This document shows positions 6,922 through 15,820 of a DNA stretch of 64,000 nucleotides, one piece after another (position 1 is the first letter of the stretch; every line of letters starts with the position of its first letter). Below the pieces are notes generated by a model. That model did not search any database. It saw only the letters and a program-made list of their open reading frames with translations, and had not been told where the DNA came from. The position numbers were made by a program, and so were the translations under genes. Source of the stretch: Bacteroidetes bacterium ADurb.Bin302 (GTDB lineage Bacteria; Bacteroidota; Bacteroidia; Bacteroidales; Paludibacteraceae); contig MWBK01000206.1 in assembly GCA_002069025.1 (NCBI GenBank), positions 1 through 64,000 on the forward strand, given 5' to 3'.

Positions 6922-7112
6922 AAGCGAAAATAATCATTACTCTTATATTTGCTATTCTGTATCCAGTAGTGCTGTTGATATTGTTCCCTTTAGGACTGGT
7001 ATGTGCTATTGGTAATTTTATTTGTGATTTTTTCGATAAATTGTTTTTTGAAATGAGAGTAAATTATATCTCAAACATTAAATATCTTATAGAAAAATTA
7101 AAAAACTTTTAA
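6918..7112 (+). CDS. Small membrane protein
   Basis: 64 residues from ATG 6918, overlapping the previous stop; an in-frame ATG further up (6885) lies inside the preceding gene and is less likely. Two adjacent hydrophobic segments, IIITLIFAILYPVVLLILF and GLVCAIGNFICDFF, then a basic tail. Function unknown. Confidence 0.6.
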   Translation: MKAKIIITLIFAILYPVVLLILFPLGLVCAIGNFICDFFDKLFFEMRVNYISNIKYLIEKLKNF

Positions 7113-7121
7113 AAAAACGCT

Positions 7122-7149
7122 TGACATCTGAAATATAATGTGTTATAAT
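7122..7149 (+). promoter_or_regulatory. Promoter with adjoining inverted repeat
   Basis: TTGACA (7122-7127), spacer of 16-17 bp, TGT then TATAAT (7144-7149). Immediately after the -10 lies the inverted repeat AATCTTGTG...CACAAGATT followed by AATTTTTT, before the ribosome site of the 7207 gene. Confidence 0.8.
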
Positions 7150-7206
7150 AATCTTGTGAGGTAAAGAAAACCACACAAGATTAATTTTTTAATGGAGGAT
7201 TTCAAT

Positions 7207-7392
7207 ATGTTCACAGAAGAAGAAATCAAAGAACTTGACGAGATATACGCAGGACACATCGAATCAGCATCACACCAAGACACAGAGGGAGCGCACAGAC
7301 AGGCTGACGAGCATCTGGTAGAACTCTTGAAAGAGTTAGGCTTCGAGAAGACCGTCGAAGAATATGAATCAATGTACAAGTGGTATGCATAA
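7207..7392 (+). CDS. Acidic helical hypothetical protein
   Basis: 61 residues from ATG 7207; the ATG at 7192 belongs to the ribosome site region (ATGGAGGATTTCAAT). Strongly acidic and helical (FTEEEIKELDEIYAG, EHLVELLKELGFEKTVEEYE). First gene of the operon that runs to thyX. No family recognised. Confidence 0.65.
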   Translation: MFTEEEIKELDEIYAGHIESASHQDTEGAHRQADEHLVELLKELGFEKTVEEYESMYKWYA

Positions 7393-7411
7393 TTAACAGG
7401 AGGAATTTTCA

Positions 7412-7597
7412 ATGAGACACAATGTAAGAGACACAGAAGTAAAGAGCGTATCAGTCCCAACTACTAAGCAGGTAAACAAGGTTATCAAGGAACTCCGTAG
7501 CTACGGCATCAAGGTATCATCAGTACCTTCCTTCAGTAGGGTATCAGACCTTATGAGATGGAGAGATAATCTTATTGAAGAGGCTGATGAAGAATGA
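7412..7597 (+). CDS. Small hypothetical protein
   Basis: 61 residues, ATG 7412 behind AGGAGGAATTTTCA. Basic first half (KQVNKVIKELRSYGIKVSS), acidic end (NLIEEADEE). The pattern of a helix followed by GIKV and a second helix suggests a small compact domain. Overlaps the next start by 4 bp. Confidence 0.65.
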   Translation: MRHNVRDTEVKSVSVPTTKQVNKVIKELRSYGIKVSSVPSFSRVSDLMRWRDNLIEEADEE

Positions 7598-7920
7598 AGC
7601 CAATCTCTTACGATGAAGTCTGCACAGCTTCAAAGGAGCAGATAGTAGAATTCATTAACAGAAGACAGAGACAGATACTTGTTCATAGCTATCTCTATGA
7701 AGACAGGAACACAAATATAATAGATGATTCGACATGGGATTTATGGGCTAAACAGCTTGCAGGTCTTATGACCAGACCAGAGGCGAAGGACAGTGCTTAC
7801 TATAAATACTTCGATGGTTGGACTGGCGATACTGCATCTGATTTACAGGAAACCTATAGATTGCCAGAGATAATGGATAAAGGTAATTCATTACTTGAAA
7901 CAGAAAGGGGGCACATATGA
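7594..7920 (+). CDS. Phage protein with ligase-Ia-like helical signature
   Basis: 108 residues, ATG 7594 overlapping the previous stop. The segment IVEFINRRQRQILVHSYLYE followed by NIIDDSTWDLWAKQLAGL resembles small phage proteins related in sequence pattern to the N-terminal (NAD-binding, Ia) helices of NAD-dependent DNA ligase. No ligase catalytic domain is present, so any role with NAD or a host ligase is speculative. Next gene overlaps by 4 bp. Confidence 0.6.
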   Translation: MKPISYDEVCTASKEQIVEFINRRQRQILVHSYLYEDRNTNIIDDSTWDLWAKQLAGLMTRPEAKDSAYYKYFDGWTGDTASDLQETYRLPEIMDKGNSLLETERGHI

Positions 7921-8099
7921 AATATTATGATGCGAATGACAAGGAAATAGATAAAGCTACTTATCAGCAGATTGTTTTCAAGGAAGGATATTATGCTGAT
8001 TATGTTAATTACGGCATTTACTGGTACAGTTACTGGTACGGTCATGATGATAAAATCGTAGCGAGCAAGAGGGAAATCTCTGCACCAGAAGATATTTAA
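7917..8099 (+). CDS. Small tyrosine-rich hypothetical protein
   Basis: 60 residues, ATG 7917 overlapping the previous stop, AAAGGGGG upstream. Aromatic-rich centre (YYADYVNYGIYWYSYWYGHD). No family recognised. Cotranscribed with thyX. Confidence 0.6.
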   Translation: MKYYDANDKEIDKATYQQIVFKEGYYADYVNYGIYWYSYWYGHDDKIVASKREISAPEDI

Positions 8100-8114
8100 C
8101 AGGAGGAACGGTTA

Positions 8115-8894
8115 ATGGAAGTAAAACTTATTAGTTGGACTAAAGACCCAATCGGAACGGTTGCTAAGGCGGCAAGCATGTGTTATGCAAGTGAACCAAG
8201 CAGGAACGTAGTTAGAGGATGCATCAAGTCTGGTCATACCTCAATTCTTGAAATGGCAAACTATACATTTGAAATTAGAGGGATAAGTAGAAGTTGCTTA
8301 ATGCAACTGACCAGACATAGACACGCAAGCTATGCAGTTGAATCTCAGAGATACGTTACGTATGACGATGTAGACTGGGTTACTACTGGTCTTCCTCTTG
8401 TTTTATCTCCTATGATTGAACAGCAGGCAGATGTATCTCTTGAAGCATATAAGGACATGGTTGCTATGAAGCACAGGGCTGAAGATGCGAGAGCGGTTCT
8501 CCCAAACTGTATGCCCACAAATCTTGTGATGACTATGAACCTAAGAGCTATGATGAACTTCATGCATGAAAGACTCTGTAGTTTAGCTCAGACCGAAATC
8601 AGAATGCTTGCAACTGAGATGAAGAAATGCGTTATCGCATGTCCAGACCATACAGAAGAGGATGCTGATATCATTAAATCTATCCTTGTTTCTAAGTGTC
8701 AAGCAAGAGAAATCCCTTACTGTACAGAAAGAAAATGGTGCGGCAGAGCCCCTAATGTTGAAGCTGTTAAGAAGTTAATCTTTGACGGTCATCAGCTCCA
8801 GAACGCAGTTGAAAGTTTTGCAAACGGGGCTGCATTAAAGGAACTCGCAGAGGAAGCGAAAAATTTTTCTGAAAAAGTTTCTGAAAACTCTTGA
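8115..8894 (+). CDS. thyX: Flavin-dependent thymidylate synthase ThyX
   Basis: 259 residues behind AGGAGGAACGGTTA. ThyX makes dTMP from dUMP with FAD, methylene-tetrahydrofolate and NADPH. The family signature RHRxxSxxxxSxRY is present (RHRHASYAVESQRY), preceded by HTSILEMANYTFEIRGISR, which matches the typical H-x-S-x-x-E-H/M substrate-proximal segment. LRAMMNFMHERLCSLAQTEIR matches the conserved second half (N-R-x-x-H-F-x-x-R-x-x-x-x-A-Q-x-E-I-R). Full length for the family. It supplies thymidylate for phage replication. It closes the operon starting at 7207; the next promoter overlaps its stop. Confidence 0.95.
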   Translation: MEVKLISWTKDPIGTVAKAASMCYASEPSRNVVRGCIKSGHTSILEMANYTFEIRGISRSCLMQLTRHRHASYAVESQRYVTYDDVDWVTTGLPLVLSPMIEQQADVSLEAYKDMVAMKHRAEDARAVLPNCMPTNLVMTMNLRAMMNFMHERLCSLAQTEIRMLATEMKKCVIACPDHTEEDADIIKSILVSKCQAREIPYCTERKWCGRAPNVEAVKKLIFDGHQLQNAVESFANGAALKELAEEAKNFSEKVSENS

Positions 8895-8953
8895 CAATGA
8901 ATAAATAGTGTGTTATAATGTAGATACTGAAAGAAGAACAAACGGTATCTACA
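8891..8953 (+). promoter_or_regulatory. Helicase promoter with inverted repeat at the start site
   Basis: TTGACA (8891-8896), 17-bp spacer, TGT then TATAAT (8914-8919). Inverted repeat ATGTAGATAC (8918-8927) / GTATCTACAT (8944-8953) overlaps the -10 end and the start site, followed by TATATTTTT and the ribosome site AAAGGAG. Confidence 0.8.
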
Positions 8954-8978
8954 TTATATTTTTAAAGGAGTTTTTATC

Positions 8979-11900
8979 ATGAACACATTAAATGAGTATC
9001 AGCAGAGAGTCGTAGATGAAGTCGAAAGAAATATCTGTGTCATCAGTTCGGCGGCAAGTGGCAAAGCCATCTGCAATTCAGATGTAGTTCCTACGCCAGA
9101 GGGAATGAGAAAGGTATCAGACATCAGAGAAGGTGATTATCTCTTTGACAGACTCGGCAGACCAACTAAAGTCTTAGGAGTATTCCCACAGGGAGAGAAA
9201 GAGGTATATGAAATTACTTTCGGTGATGGTCGAACAGCAAGATGCAGTGATGAACACATCTGGAGAGTTAACAAGACTACATGGGGTAACAAGGACAAAT
9301 GGAAGGACATGACATTAAAAGAGATTATGTCTGAACCATTAATTAATAATAGCAGAGGAGCATATTTCAGAATACCTAACAGCCATGCTGTAGAATATTC
9401 TAAGAAGGATTATAAAGTAAATCCTTATATCATAGGAGCATTTCTTGGAGATGGTTGTTGCTTAGAACACGCTTTAACAATCTCATGCGGAGATTCTGAA
9501 GTTGCAGAACATATAGCAGAATTGCTTGGAGAAAACGTAACTGTTAAAGAACAGAGTGAATCAAATTACAGTTATGTATTCTATTCAAATGGAATATCTA
9601 TAAAAACAAAGGGTGCTTTACCAGAAGAGCTTATAACTTATAGCTATAACAAACACATTCCTATAGAATATAAGTATGGAAGCAAAGAACAGAGAATGGA
9701 ACTTATAAACGGACTGTTCGATACTGACGGATGTTGCACTATTGACAATAGAAAAGGACATAAGCTTTGCTCAAATATTACGTTTAGTACAACAAGCAAG
9801 AGATTAGCTGAAGATGTAAAAGAGGTTCTTGGTTCTTTAGGTATCATATCTGATATATCTCTTGATAAGAGAACTGAGAAGTACACATCTGGTAATTGTT
9901 TTACTGTTTATGCAAGAATCCCGAATGAATTAAAACCAGATTTTTTCTATATAGAGAGAAAGAAGAATATTGCTCGTACAACAGAAAACGAATTTCAGAA
10001 AAAATCATTCAATACTACTACGATAAGAAAGATTGAATCTCTGGGATATAAGGAAGAAATGACTTGTTTCTATGTTGACAACGATGAACACTTATTCCTT
10101 ATGAATGACTTTGTTGTTACTCATAACACAGAGGTAATCACAAGAAGAGTTTTGAATATTGTAAATGGTCACGGAGTTGACCCTTCAAGAATTCTCTGTG
10201 TGTCTTTTTCAAAGGATGCATCAGTTACTCTTAATCAGAGATTTGAGAAGAACGGAGTGAAGGGTGTAAACTGTAAAACATTTCATGCTTTAGCTCTTTC
10301 AATTGTCAAGCTTGTTTATCCAAGTAAACAGATTTGGACTAAGGATTATGAAAAGGTAAATGTTATCAAGAAAATCTGTGTGAACAATAAGTTCTGTCTC
10401 AATCAGAATTCTGTACCGACAGGTGAAATCATGGCATACATTACAAGTAGACAGATGAAAGTACCTTGTCAAGTTGAAATGTCTCTTGATGAAGATACTC
10501 TTAAGGAAATTTTTGACCTGTATAACGAGTTTAAGGTTTCAAAGAATCTTATCGAATTCAATGATATGGTAGATATGGCTGTTGAAATTCTCAATGAAAA
10601 GCCTGTTGTCCGTGAAAAGTATGAGAACTTATATGACTACATCATGATGGATGAATTTCAAGACGTATCTGCTGACCAGTATGCGTTTGCAAAGATACTT
10701 GGAAAGAAAGCAAACATGATGGTTGTAGGTGATGTTCAGCAATGTCAGCCAGAAGGAACTAAGATTATGCTTAGAAACGGAGTGATAAAGCCTATCGAGG
10801 AAATTAAAGCAGGTGACAGTGTTGTATGGTATAACAATAATAAGGCGTATTTAAGTGGAGTATATACTACAGAGAATTGTGTAGAGAAAAGAGTTAAGCA
10901 GGTTGCAAGCAGAGACTTTTGCGACGATAACTTAATTACTATTTTTACTGAAAATGGAGAAAGTTCTTCTTATACTCCAAATCATATTTGTTTCGCAAAG
11001 TTAAGAAAGAGCGAATATAATCACATTGTATATTTAATGTGTGATGATAGTTATAGATTTAGAATAGGAAAGATTATTCTTAACTCAGAAAAAACTGGTC
11101 ACGTAAATCCTTGGAGACAGAAAATGTATGCTGAAGGATGTAGTAAAATATGGATATTAAAGAGTTTTAAAACAGACTTAGAAGCCAGAGTATTAGAACA
11201 GAAACTCAGTTATAAGTATTCTATCCCTCAGACATGTTGGCGGACAAATAAAGTTAAGTGGACAAAGGAAGATATTGATTATATTTACGAGGGATTAGAT
11301 ACGTGTAAAAGTGCAGAACTGCTTTTAAAGGAATTCAACAGAGACATAAGATACCCACTACTTGATAAAGAAATGGATAAAAGTGATAATATTCATTATG
11401 CAAAAAATGCTGTGGCTGAAACATATGCCGCAAACTTAATGCCAGAAAATATGGAAGTTATTGTGTACGATAGAACAAAGAGCCGTAGAAAGAGATATGA
11501 AAAAATCTCAAAGATAGAATATAAACACATAACAGAACCAATTAAGGTTTATAGTTTAGAAGTAGAGGGAGGAACATATGTTGCAGATAATATTGTAACT
11601 CACAATTGTATTTACGGCTTCAGAGGCGGTTTATCTAAATTCATGCTGAGTTTCATTGAAGACTTTAACGCAGTAAGAATGTTCCTACCAGTGAACTATA
11701 GATGTAACGATAAGATTGTTGAAATGGCAAATTGCCTCACTCATGTAAGTAAAGATGCAATCGCAAACAAGTATATAGACAGTATCCCTTTTAGACTGTC
11801 TAATGTAATTCCAGATATCTTAACATTTCCTAATTCGGAACTGGAAAAGAATTTTGTTCTTAATACTATTAAGGATAAGAAATTCGCATATAAAGACAAT

Positions 11901-12719
11901 CTTATTCTTGCCAGAACAAACAGACAGCTTTATGATATTTTCTCATATCTTATTGAGAACAATATTCCTTGTAAGCTGATTGGCTCACTCCCATTCTACA
12001 AGCTTTCAGAAATATCTACAATCCTCAGCTACCTTAAGTTCTTAAACAATACAGACAATAATCAAGCTTTCATGGCAATTATCAACAAGCCAAACAGATG
12101 CATTCCTAAGACTCTTATTGAAGGAATAGAAGAATGTACTGGATACGGTGAGAGCATGTATGAGAGAATGGTTTCTGGTGAAGGCATTGAGCTTAAGTAT
12201 ATAAGAAACATAATGGAGCTTAGGAACTTCGTTAATAAGTTCAACCTTCAGACTTTCCACAATGTCAAGGAGATTATTGAATACATCGTTGAAGAGCTTG
12301 AACTCAATATCTGCTTAACTGAAAGATGTTCTGATGCAGAGGCTGTAAATTCTGTTCTTGAAAACATTGATACTCTTAAGGGAAGATGTGAAAAGTATCC
12401 TACAATCAAAGATTTTCTTATGGCTGTTAAGAAGGAATATGAAGCCTGCGACAAGATAGATGATAAGACTGATGCAGTAATCCTTGAAACAATTCATAAG
12501 TCAAAGGGTGCTGAAGCTCCAAGAGTATTTGTAACAGGCTTTTCAGAAGGACTTCTCCCACATGCTAATGCTATTTCTGAAGAAGAAGAACTTCATATCT
12601 TCTACGTAGCAGTGACAAGAGCGAGAGATGAACTTCATATCATGCACTCAAACAATGTAGGGATAAAGAAACTGTCAATTTCAAGATTTGCAAAATACGT
12701 GGAGGATTATATAAGGTAA
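8979..12719 (+). CDS. UvrD/Rep-family DNA helicase interrupted by two inteins
   Basis: 1246 residues as read; removing inteins at 30-383 and 589-876 leaves about 604, normal for a superfamily 1A helicase. Visible motifs: Walker A SSAASGK|T split by intein 1; Walker B DEFQDVSADQ; motif III GDVQQ|CIYGFRGG split by intein 2; motif IV LPVNYRCND; motif V ETIHKSKGAEAPRVFVTG; motif VI EEEELHIFYVAVTRARDEL. It unwinds DNA 3' to 5' using ATP, in phage replication or recombination. Both inteins sit in ATPase motifs, so activity requires protein splicing. ATG 8979 has AAAGGAG upstream. Confidence 0.93.
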   Translation: MNTLNEYQQRVVDEVERNICVISSAASGKAICNSDVVPTPEGMRKVSDIREGDYLFDRLGRPTKVLGVFPQGEKEVYEITFGDGRTARCSDEHIWRVNKTTWGNKDKWKDMTLKEIMSEPLINNSRGAYFRIPNSHAVEYSKKDYKVNPYIIGAFLGDGCCLEHALTISCGDSEVAEHIAELLGENVTVKEQSESNYSYVFYSNGISIKTKGALPEELITYSYNKHIPIEYKYGSKEQRMELINGLFDTDGCCTIDNRKGHKLCSNITFSTTSKRLAEDVKEVLGSLGIISDISLDKRTEKYTSGNCFTVYARIPNELKPDFFYIERKKNIARTTENEFQKKSFNTTTIRKIESLGYKEEMTCFYVDNDEHLFLMNDFVVTHNTEVITRRVLNIVNGHGVDPSRILCVSFSKDASVTLNQRFEKNGVKGVNCKTFHALALSIVKLVYPSKQIWTKDYEKVNVIKKICVNNKFCLNQNSVPTGEIMAYITSRQMKVPCQVEMSLDEDTLKEIFDLYNEFKVSKNLIEFNDMVDMAVEILNEKPVVREKYENLYDYIMMDEFQDVSADQYAFAKILGKKANMMVVGDVQQCQPEGTKIMLRNGVIKPIEEIKAGDSVVWYNNNKAYLSGVYTTENCVEKRVKQVASRDFCDDNLITIFTENGESSSYTPNHICFAKLRKSEYNHIVYLMCDDSYRFRIGKIILNSEKTGHVNPWRQKMYAEGCSKIWILKSFKTDLEARVLEQKLSYKYSIPQTCWRTNKVKWTKEDIDYIYEGLDTCKSAELLLKEFNRDIRYPLLDKEMDKSDNIHYAKNAVAETYAANLMPENMEVIVYDRTKSRRKRYEKISKIEYKHITEPIKVYSLEVEGGTYVADNIVTHNCIYGFRGGLSKFMLSFIEDFNAVRMFLPVNYRCNDKIVEMANCLTHVSKDAIANKYIDSIPFRLSNVIPDILTFPNSELEKNFVLNTIKDKKFAYKDNLILARTNRQLYDIFSYLIENNIPCKLIGSLPFYKLSEISTILSYLKFLNNTDNNQAFMAIINKPNRCIPKTLIEGIEECTGYGESMYERMVSGEGIELKYIRNIMELRNFVNKFNLQTFHNVKEIIEYIVEELELNICLTERCSDAEAVNSVLENIDTLKGRCEKYPTIKDFLMAVKKEYEACDKIDDKTDAVILETIHKSKGAEAPRVFVTGFSEGLLPHANAISEEEELHIFYVAVTRARDELHIMHSNNVGIKKLSISRFAKYVEDYIR
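9066..10127 (+). other. Intein 1 of the helicase (class 3, LAGLIDADG)
   Basis: 354 residues, starting with Ala (AICNSDVVPTPEG) and ending VVTHN before Thr+1. Block B carries Trp (SDEHIW), block F carries Cys (TCFYVDNDEHLFL), and the +1 residue is Thr: this W-C-T set and the non-nucleophilic first residue are marks of class 3 inteins. Two dodecapeptide motifs of a LAGLIDADG homing endonuclease are present: YIIGAFLGDGCC and LINGLFDTDGCC. The insertion is between K and T of Walker A. Confidence 0.88.
10743..11606 (+). other. Intein 2 of the helicase with an atypical endonuclease-like insert
   Basis: 288 residues, starting Cys (CQPEGTKIMLRNG), ending NIVTHN before Cys+1, so a class 1 intein. Block B-like segment SSYTPNHICF. 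The insert lacks LAGLIDADG motifs; instead it reads HIVYLMCDDSYRFRIGKI ... WILKSFKTDLEARVLEQKLS ... IPQTCW, which resembles the order of a GIY-YIG nuclease (GIY, YIG, later Glu) though degenerate. It splits helicase motif III. Confidence 0.8.
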
Positions 12720-12776
12720 TTAAAAACATAGAAATATATGAATAAACATAGATATATATAAGAGTGGTGATGTCAA

Positions 12777-12914
12777 TTGATTGTAAGTTATAAAACTGAA
12801 ATTAATCCTACACAGGAACAAATACAAAAGATAAAACAAACAATAGGTACATGCAGGTATATATATAACTTTTATCTTGCCATACAAAAAGAAAGAATAT
12901 ATCCTGTACAGGAT
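12777..12914 (+). pseudogene. Decayed 5' fragment of a tnpB gene
   Basis: From TTG 12777 about 41 codons closely match the start of the intact tnpB at 47286 (VxYKTEIxPTQEQIxKIxQT, then IGTCRYIYNFYLxIQKER). The flank just before the start is also related (GATGTCrATTG). At about 12900 the similarity ends abruptly; the remainder, in another frame, encodes an unrelated tail that ends INILEKTYL at 13022, probably the end of a different disrupted gene. RuvC residues, zinc finger and right-end sequence are all missing. Confidence 0.8.
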
Positions 12915-13026
12915 AAAGGAAACCATTACAGACATTAATGAGGGTACACCTTCTGAAGAAAAGAAAATGGTTTGTAAATTTCTGTTAAATTATATAAATA
13001 TTCTCGAAAAAACTTATTTATAAGTA

Positions 13027-13081
13027 TTGACAAACTGAAAATAATATGTTATAATAGTGGTAGATGAAAAATCTATCACTA
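13027..13081 (+). promoter_or_regulatory. RNA polymerase gene promoter with inverted repeat
   Basis: TTGACA (13027-13032), 17-bp spacer, TGT then TATAAT (13050-13055). Inverted repeat TAGTGGTAGAT/ATCTATCACTA (13055-13081) starts at the -10 and is followed by TATTTTTTTAGGAGGG. Confidence 0.8.
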
Positions 13082-13102
13082 TATTTTTTTAGGAGGGATT
13101 AA

Positions 13103-15820
13103 ATGAAATCGAATATTTTCCCAAGGTTCATACTTAAGTTGGAAAGTAAAGATATCATTGATAGTGATTTTGACTATGCAATCACATTGAATGAAGCAAG
13201 ACGTAAGGACGAAGTAATATCAATCTCTGATAGCCAGATAATCAGATGGATAGACAAGAAAAATGGCTACAACAGAGAGAAGGCAAAGAAGGAATATGAT
13301 TCTCTTCATGCAAAGATAAAGCGTCCTAAGAGAACCAAGGATGGAATCAAGCAGTTATACAGCAGACTTGATGAACTTCAGTTCATACCAGAATTAATAA
13401 ACGTTGTTATGAGCAAGGATAAGGACATAGACTTACTTGATGAAGGCTTCTGTGTAAATGGTGTCTACTATACCAGATTCGTAGGTTCACCTAACCAAGT
13501 AAAGAAGAAGACTGTAACCTATTCTTCTATCACAAACTACTTAAATGATAAGAGTGATAATGGAAGAAACAAAGAAGTAAAGATGGTTGTTGCCAAGTTT
13601 GAAGCTTATAAAGCGCTGAATATGTCCGGCTCTTTCCCAGTAACAAACACGGATAGGATTCTTGTAGTAGATGACCTTACAACCACATTTGAAGAGGATG
13701 TAATTGTTCTTTCTGAAGAAGGTGAAGAACCAACATACAGCGAACAGAGGAGAACAATTGAGCTTGATGAATCAGATGGATATGGATTAATCAGTCCAGA
13801 GCAAGCTGAAATATGGTCTAAGGACATGCATCTTGATTATCTTATTAGTGGATGCTGTGTGCGACACGCTTTCACAAAGGGCATGGTTGCTGTATTCGAC
13901 TTTAAAGAATTCGCAAGAGAGCATGGCAAGAGATTTGTCAAGGATGTCTGGGGAAAAGAACATGATATCTTCGATATTGATATTGTGTTGACCACATCCA
14001 TGCTTAAACTGTGGAGTTCATACGATTCAATTGACAGCTTTATTGGGAACAGTAAGAAGAATGACTTTAGTTTTTCTGTTACAAAGATTACTTCATCGAA
14101 GCTTGACGAAGTGAGAACGCTGAACTATCAGTTTATCCAGAGCTATGACTTAAGTGATAATGATATCAAAGAGCTTTACGCTCTTACAATTTCTGAAATC
14201 AAGGATGTCATCCATGGAGATATAAACAAAGCTATACTCTTCTTAAAGGGTGTTTCAGTCACAGATGATAATGCAACCATTGGAGAAGATGACTTTGTTA
14301 AAGCTATGATGATAGAAGACTCTATGGCAGATGACCCTTATGTTATTGATAGAATCAACTGTCTGATTAAGAAGAAGATAAAGGATGCAAAGATTGGTGT
14401 TCTTAAGGTAAAGGGAAACTATGGTATAGTAGTTGGAGACCCTTACGCTTTATGTCAACACATATTTGGTCTGGATGTTAAGAACGAAGAATACGGTCTT
14501 CTTAAGGCAGGAGAAATTTATCACAAGTTCTGGAAGGATAAAGGTGTTGATGAAGTAGTAATGTTCAGAGCACCGATGTCTTGTCACAACAATATAAGAA
14601 AAGTAAAAATTGCTGATAGTGAGAAAATGAACAAGTGGTACAAATATTGTGAAGGCTTGATTATGCTCAATGCTCATGATAGTATTTGTCACTCACTGAA
14701 TGGAATGGATAAAGATTCTGACATTGCTTTCTCAACAAATAATAAAGTTCTGTTGAATAGATGGGTGAAAACACCTGCTATTATCTGCCCTCAGAAATCA
14801 GCAGAGAAGAATGTTGTTACGCCAGACGGACTGAGAGAAGCAAACAAGAACGCCTTTGGCTCTAAGGTAGGAGCAATCACAAATAGAGTAACGAGTATGT
14901 TCGATATGTTACCTCTCTTCCCGAAAGGAAGCCCAGAATACGAAGCTCTTCAGTATAGAATCAAGTGCGGTCAGCTTTATCAGCAGAATGATATTGACTC
15001 TACAAAAGGTATCGTATCAAAACCAATGCCTAAATATTGGTATATCAAGATAAAACCTAAGAAGGATGAAGAACTTTCTGAAGAAGATATCTTCAACAAT
15101 TCAATCTGCGTAGATAAGAAGCCATACTTCATGAGATACATCTATGAAGAAGAGAATAAGAAGTACACTCAGTATAAGACCAATGCTATAAAAGAGTGTA
15201 GAAGACTTCTTGGCTGTGAACTTGAATTAATCCTTAGTGTGGACTATGATACTCTTACTGAAGAACAGAAGGAATATCGAGACAAATATATTAAGTACAT
15301 GCCGCTCAATGATAACGGATGCGTTATGAATCGTCTGTGTCATGCTATAGAAAAGGAATTTGAGAACTACACATCTTCTGTGAAAGCTTCAAATCGGTTC
15401 GACTATACCATATTAAAGACACCAAATGTGAACTATGATTCAAACTTATTCAAAGGCATGGTTGAAATATATCTTGAATATATGAGTCAAAGAGCTTCAT
15501 GTGTCGCTGAACACAGAAATAAGAGGATGACGAAGGAAGATTTTTCTTCAAACCTCAATTTAATCTCTGAAGAATATAAAAGAAAATGTAAAGAAATTTG
15601 TCCTAATGAAGAAGTGCTTTGTAATATCGTTCTGGATATTTGCTATACGAATAACAAATCAAAGTCTTTTGCATGGGAAATGTGTGGCAGACAGATTATC
15701 AAGAACCTTCTGAAGAGGAATGATTATAAGATTAATTACCTTGTAAAGTCTTCTGATGGAGATATTGAATACGATGGCTACAAGTTTGAAAGGAGAACAA
15801 CATATGTTGATAATGAATGA
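13103..15820 (+). CDS. YonO/RDR-like two-barrel RNA polymerase
   Basis: 905 residues from ATG 13103 (AGGAGGG). The best evidence is around 505-545: VVMFRAPMSCHNNIRKVKI, then LIMLNAHDSI and GMDKDSDIAFST. This follows the order of the catalytic region of cellular RNA-dependent RNA polymerases and of SPbeta YonO-like phage polymerases (RNP..H.GD.R ... GsDLDGD.y.v), with the three metal-binding aspartates at D536, D538, D540 (DKDSD). Upstream, KGMVAVFDFKEF and DIVLTTSMLKLW match the first double-psi barrel segments. Such enzymes transcribe phage genes from DNA as single-subunit polymerases. Own promoter. The glycine usual in the motif is Ser here. Assignment rests on motif order, not overall similarity. 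Confidence 0.72.
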   Translation: MKSNIFPRFILKLESKDIIDSDFDYAITLNEARRKDEVISISDSQIIRWIDKKNGYNREKAKKEYDSLHAKIKRPKRTKDGIKQLYSRLDELQFIPELINVVMSKDKDIDLLDEGFCVNGVYYTRFVGSPNQVKKKTVTYSSITNYLNDKSDNGRNKEVKMVVAKFEAYKALNMSGSFPVTNTDRILVVDDLTTTFEEDVIVLSEEGEEPTYSEQRRTIELDESDGYGLISPEQAEIWSKDMHLDYLISGCCVRHAFTKGMVAVFDFKEFAREHGKRFVKDVWGKEHDIFDIDIVLTTSMLKLWSSYDSIDSFIGNSKKNDFSFSVTKITSSKLDEVRTLNYQFIQSYDLSDNDIKELYALTISEIKDVIHGDINKAILFLKGVSVTDDNATIGEDDFVKAMMIEDSMADDPYVIDRINCLIKKKIKDAKIGVLKVKGNYGIVVGDPYALCQHIFGLDVKNEEYGLLKAGEIYHKFWKDKGVDEVVMFRAPMSCHNNIRKVKIADSEKMNKWYKYCEGLIMLNAHDSICHSLNGMDKDSDIAFSTNNKVLLNRWVKTPAIICPQKSAEKNVVTPDGLREANKNAFGSKVGAITNRVTSMFDMLPLFPKGSPEYEALQYRIKCGQLYQQNDIDSTKGIVSKPMPKYWYIKIKPKKDEELSEEDIFNNSICVDKKPYFMRYIYEEENKKYTQYKTNAIKECRRLLGCELELILSVDYDTLTEEQKEYRDKYIKYMPLNDNGCVMNRLCHAIEKEFENYTSSVKASNRFDYTILKTPNVNYDSNLFKGMVEIYLEYMSQRASCVAEHRNKRMTKEDFSSNLNLISEEYKRKCKEICPNEEVLCNIVLDICYTNNKSKSFAWEMCGRQIIKNLLKRNDYKINYLVKSSDGDIEYDGYKFERRTTYVDNE

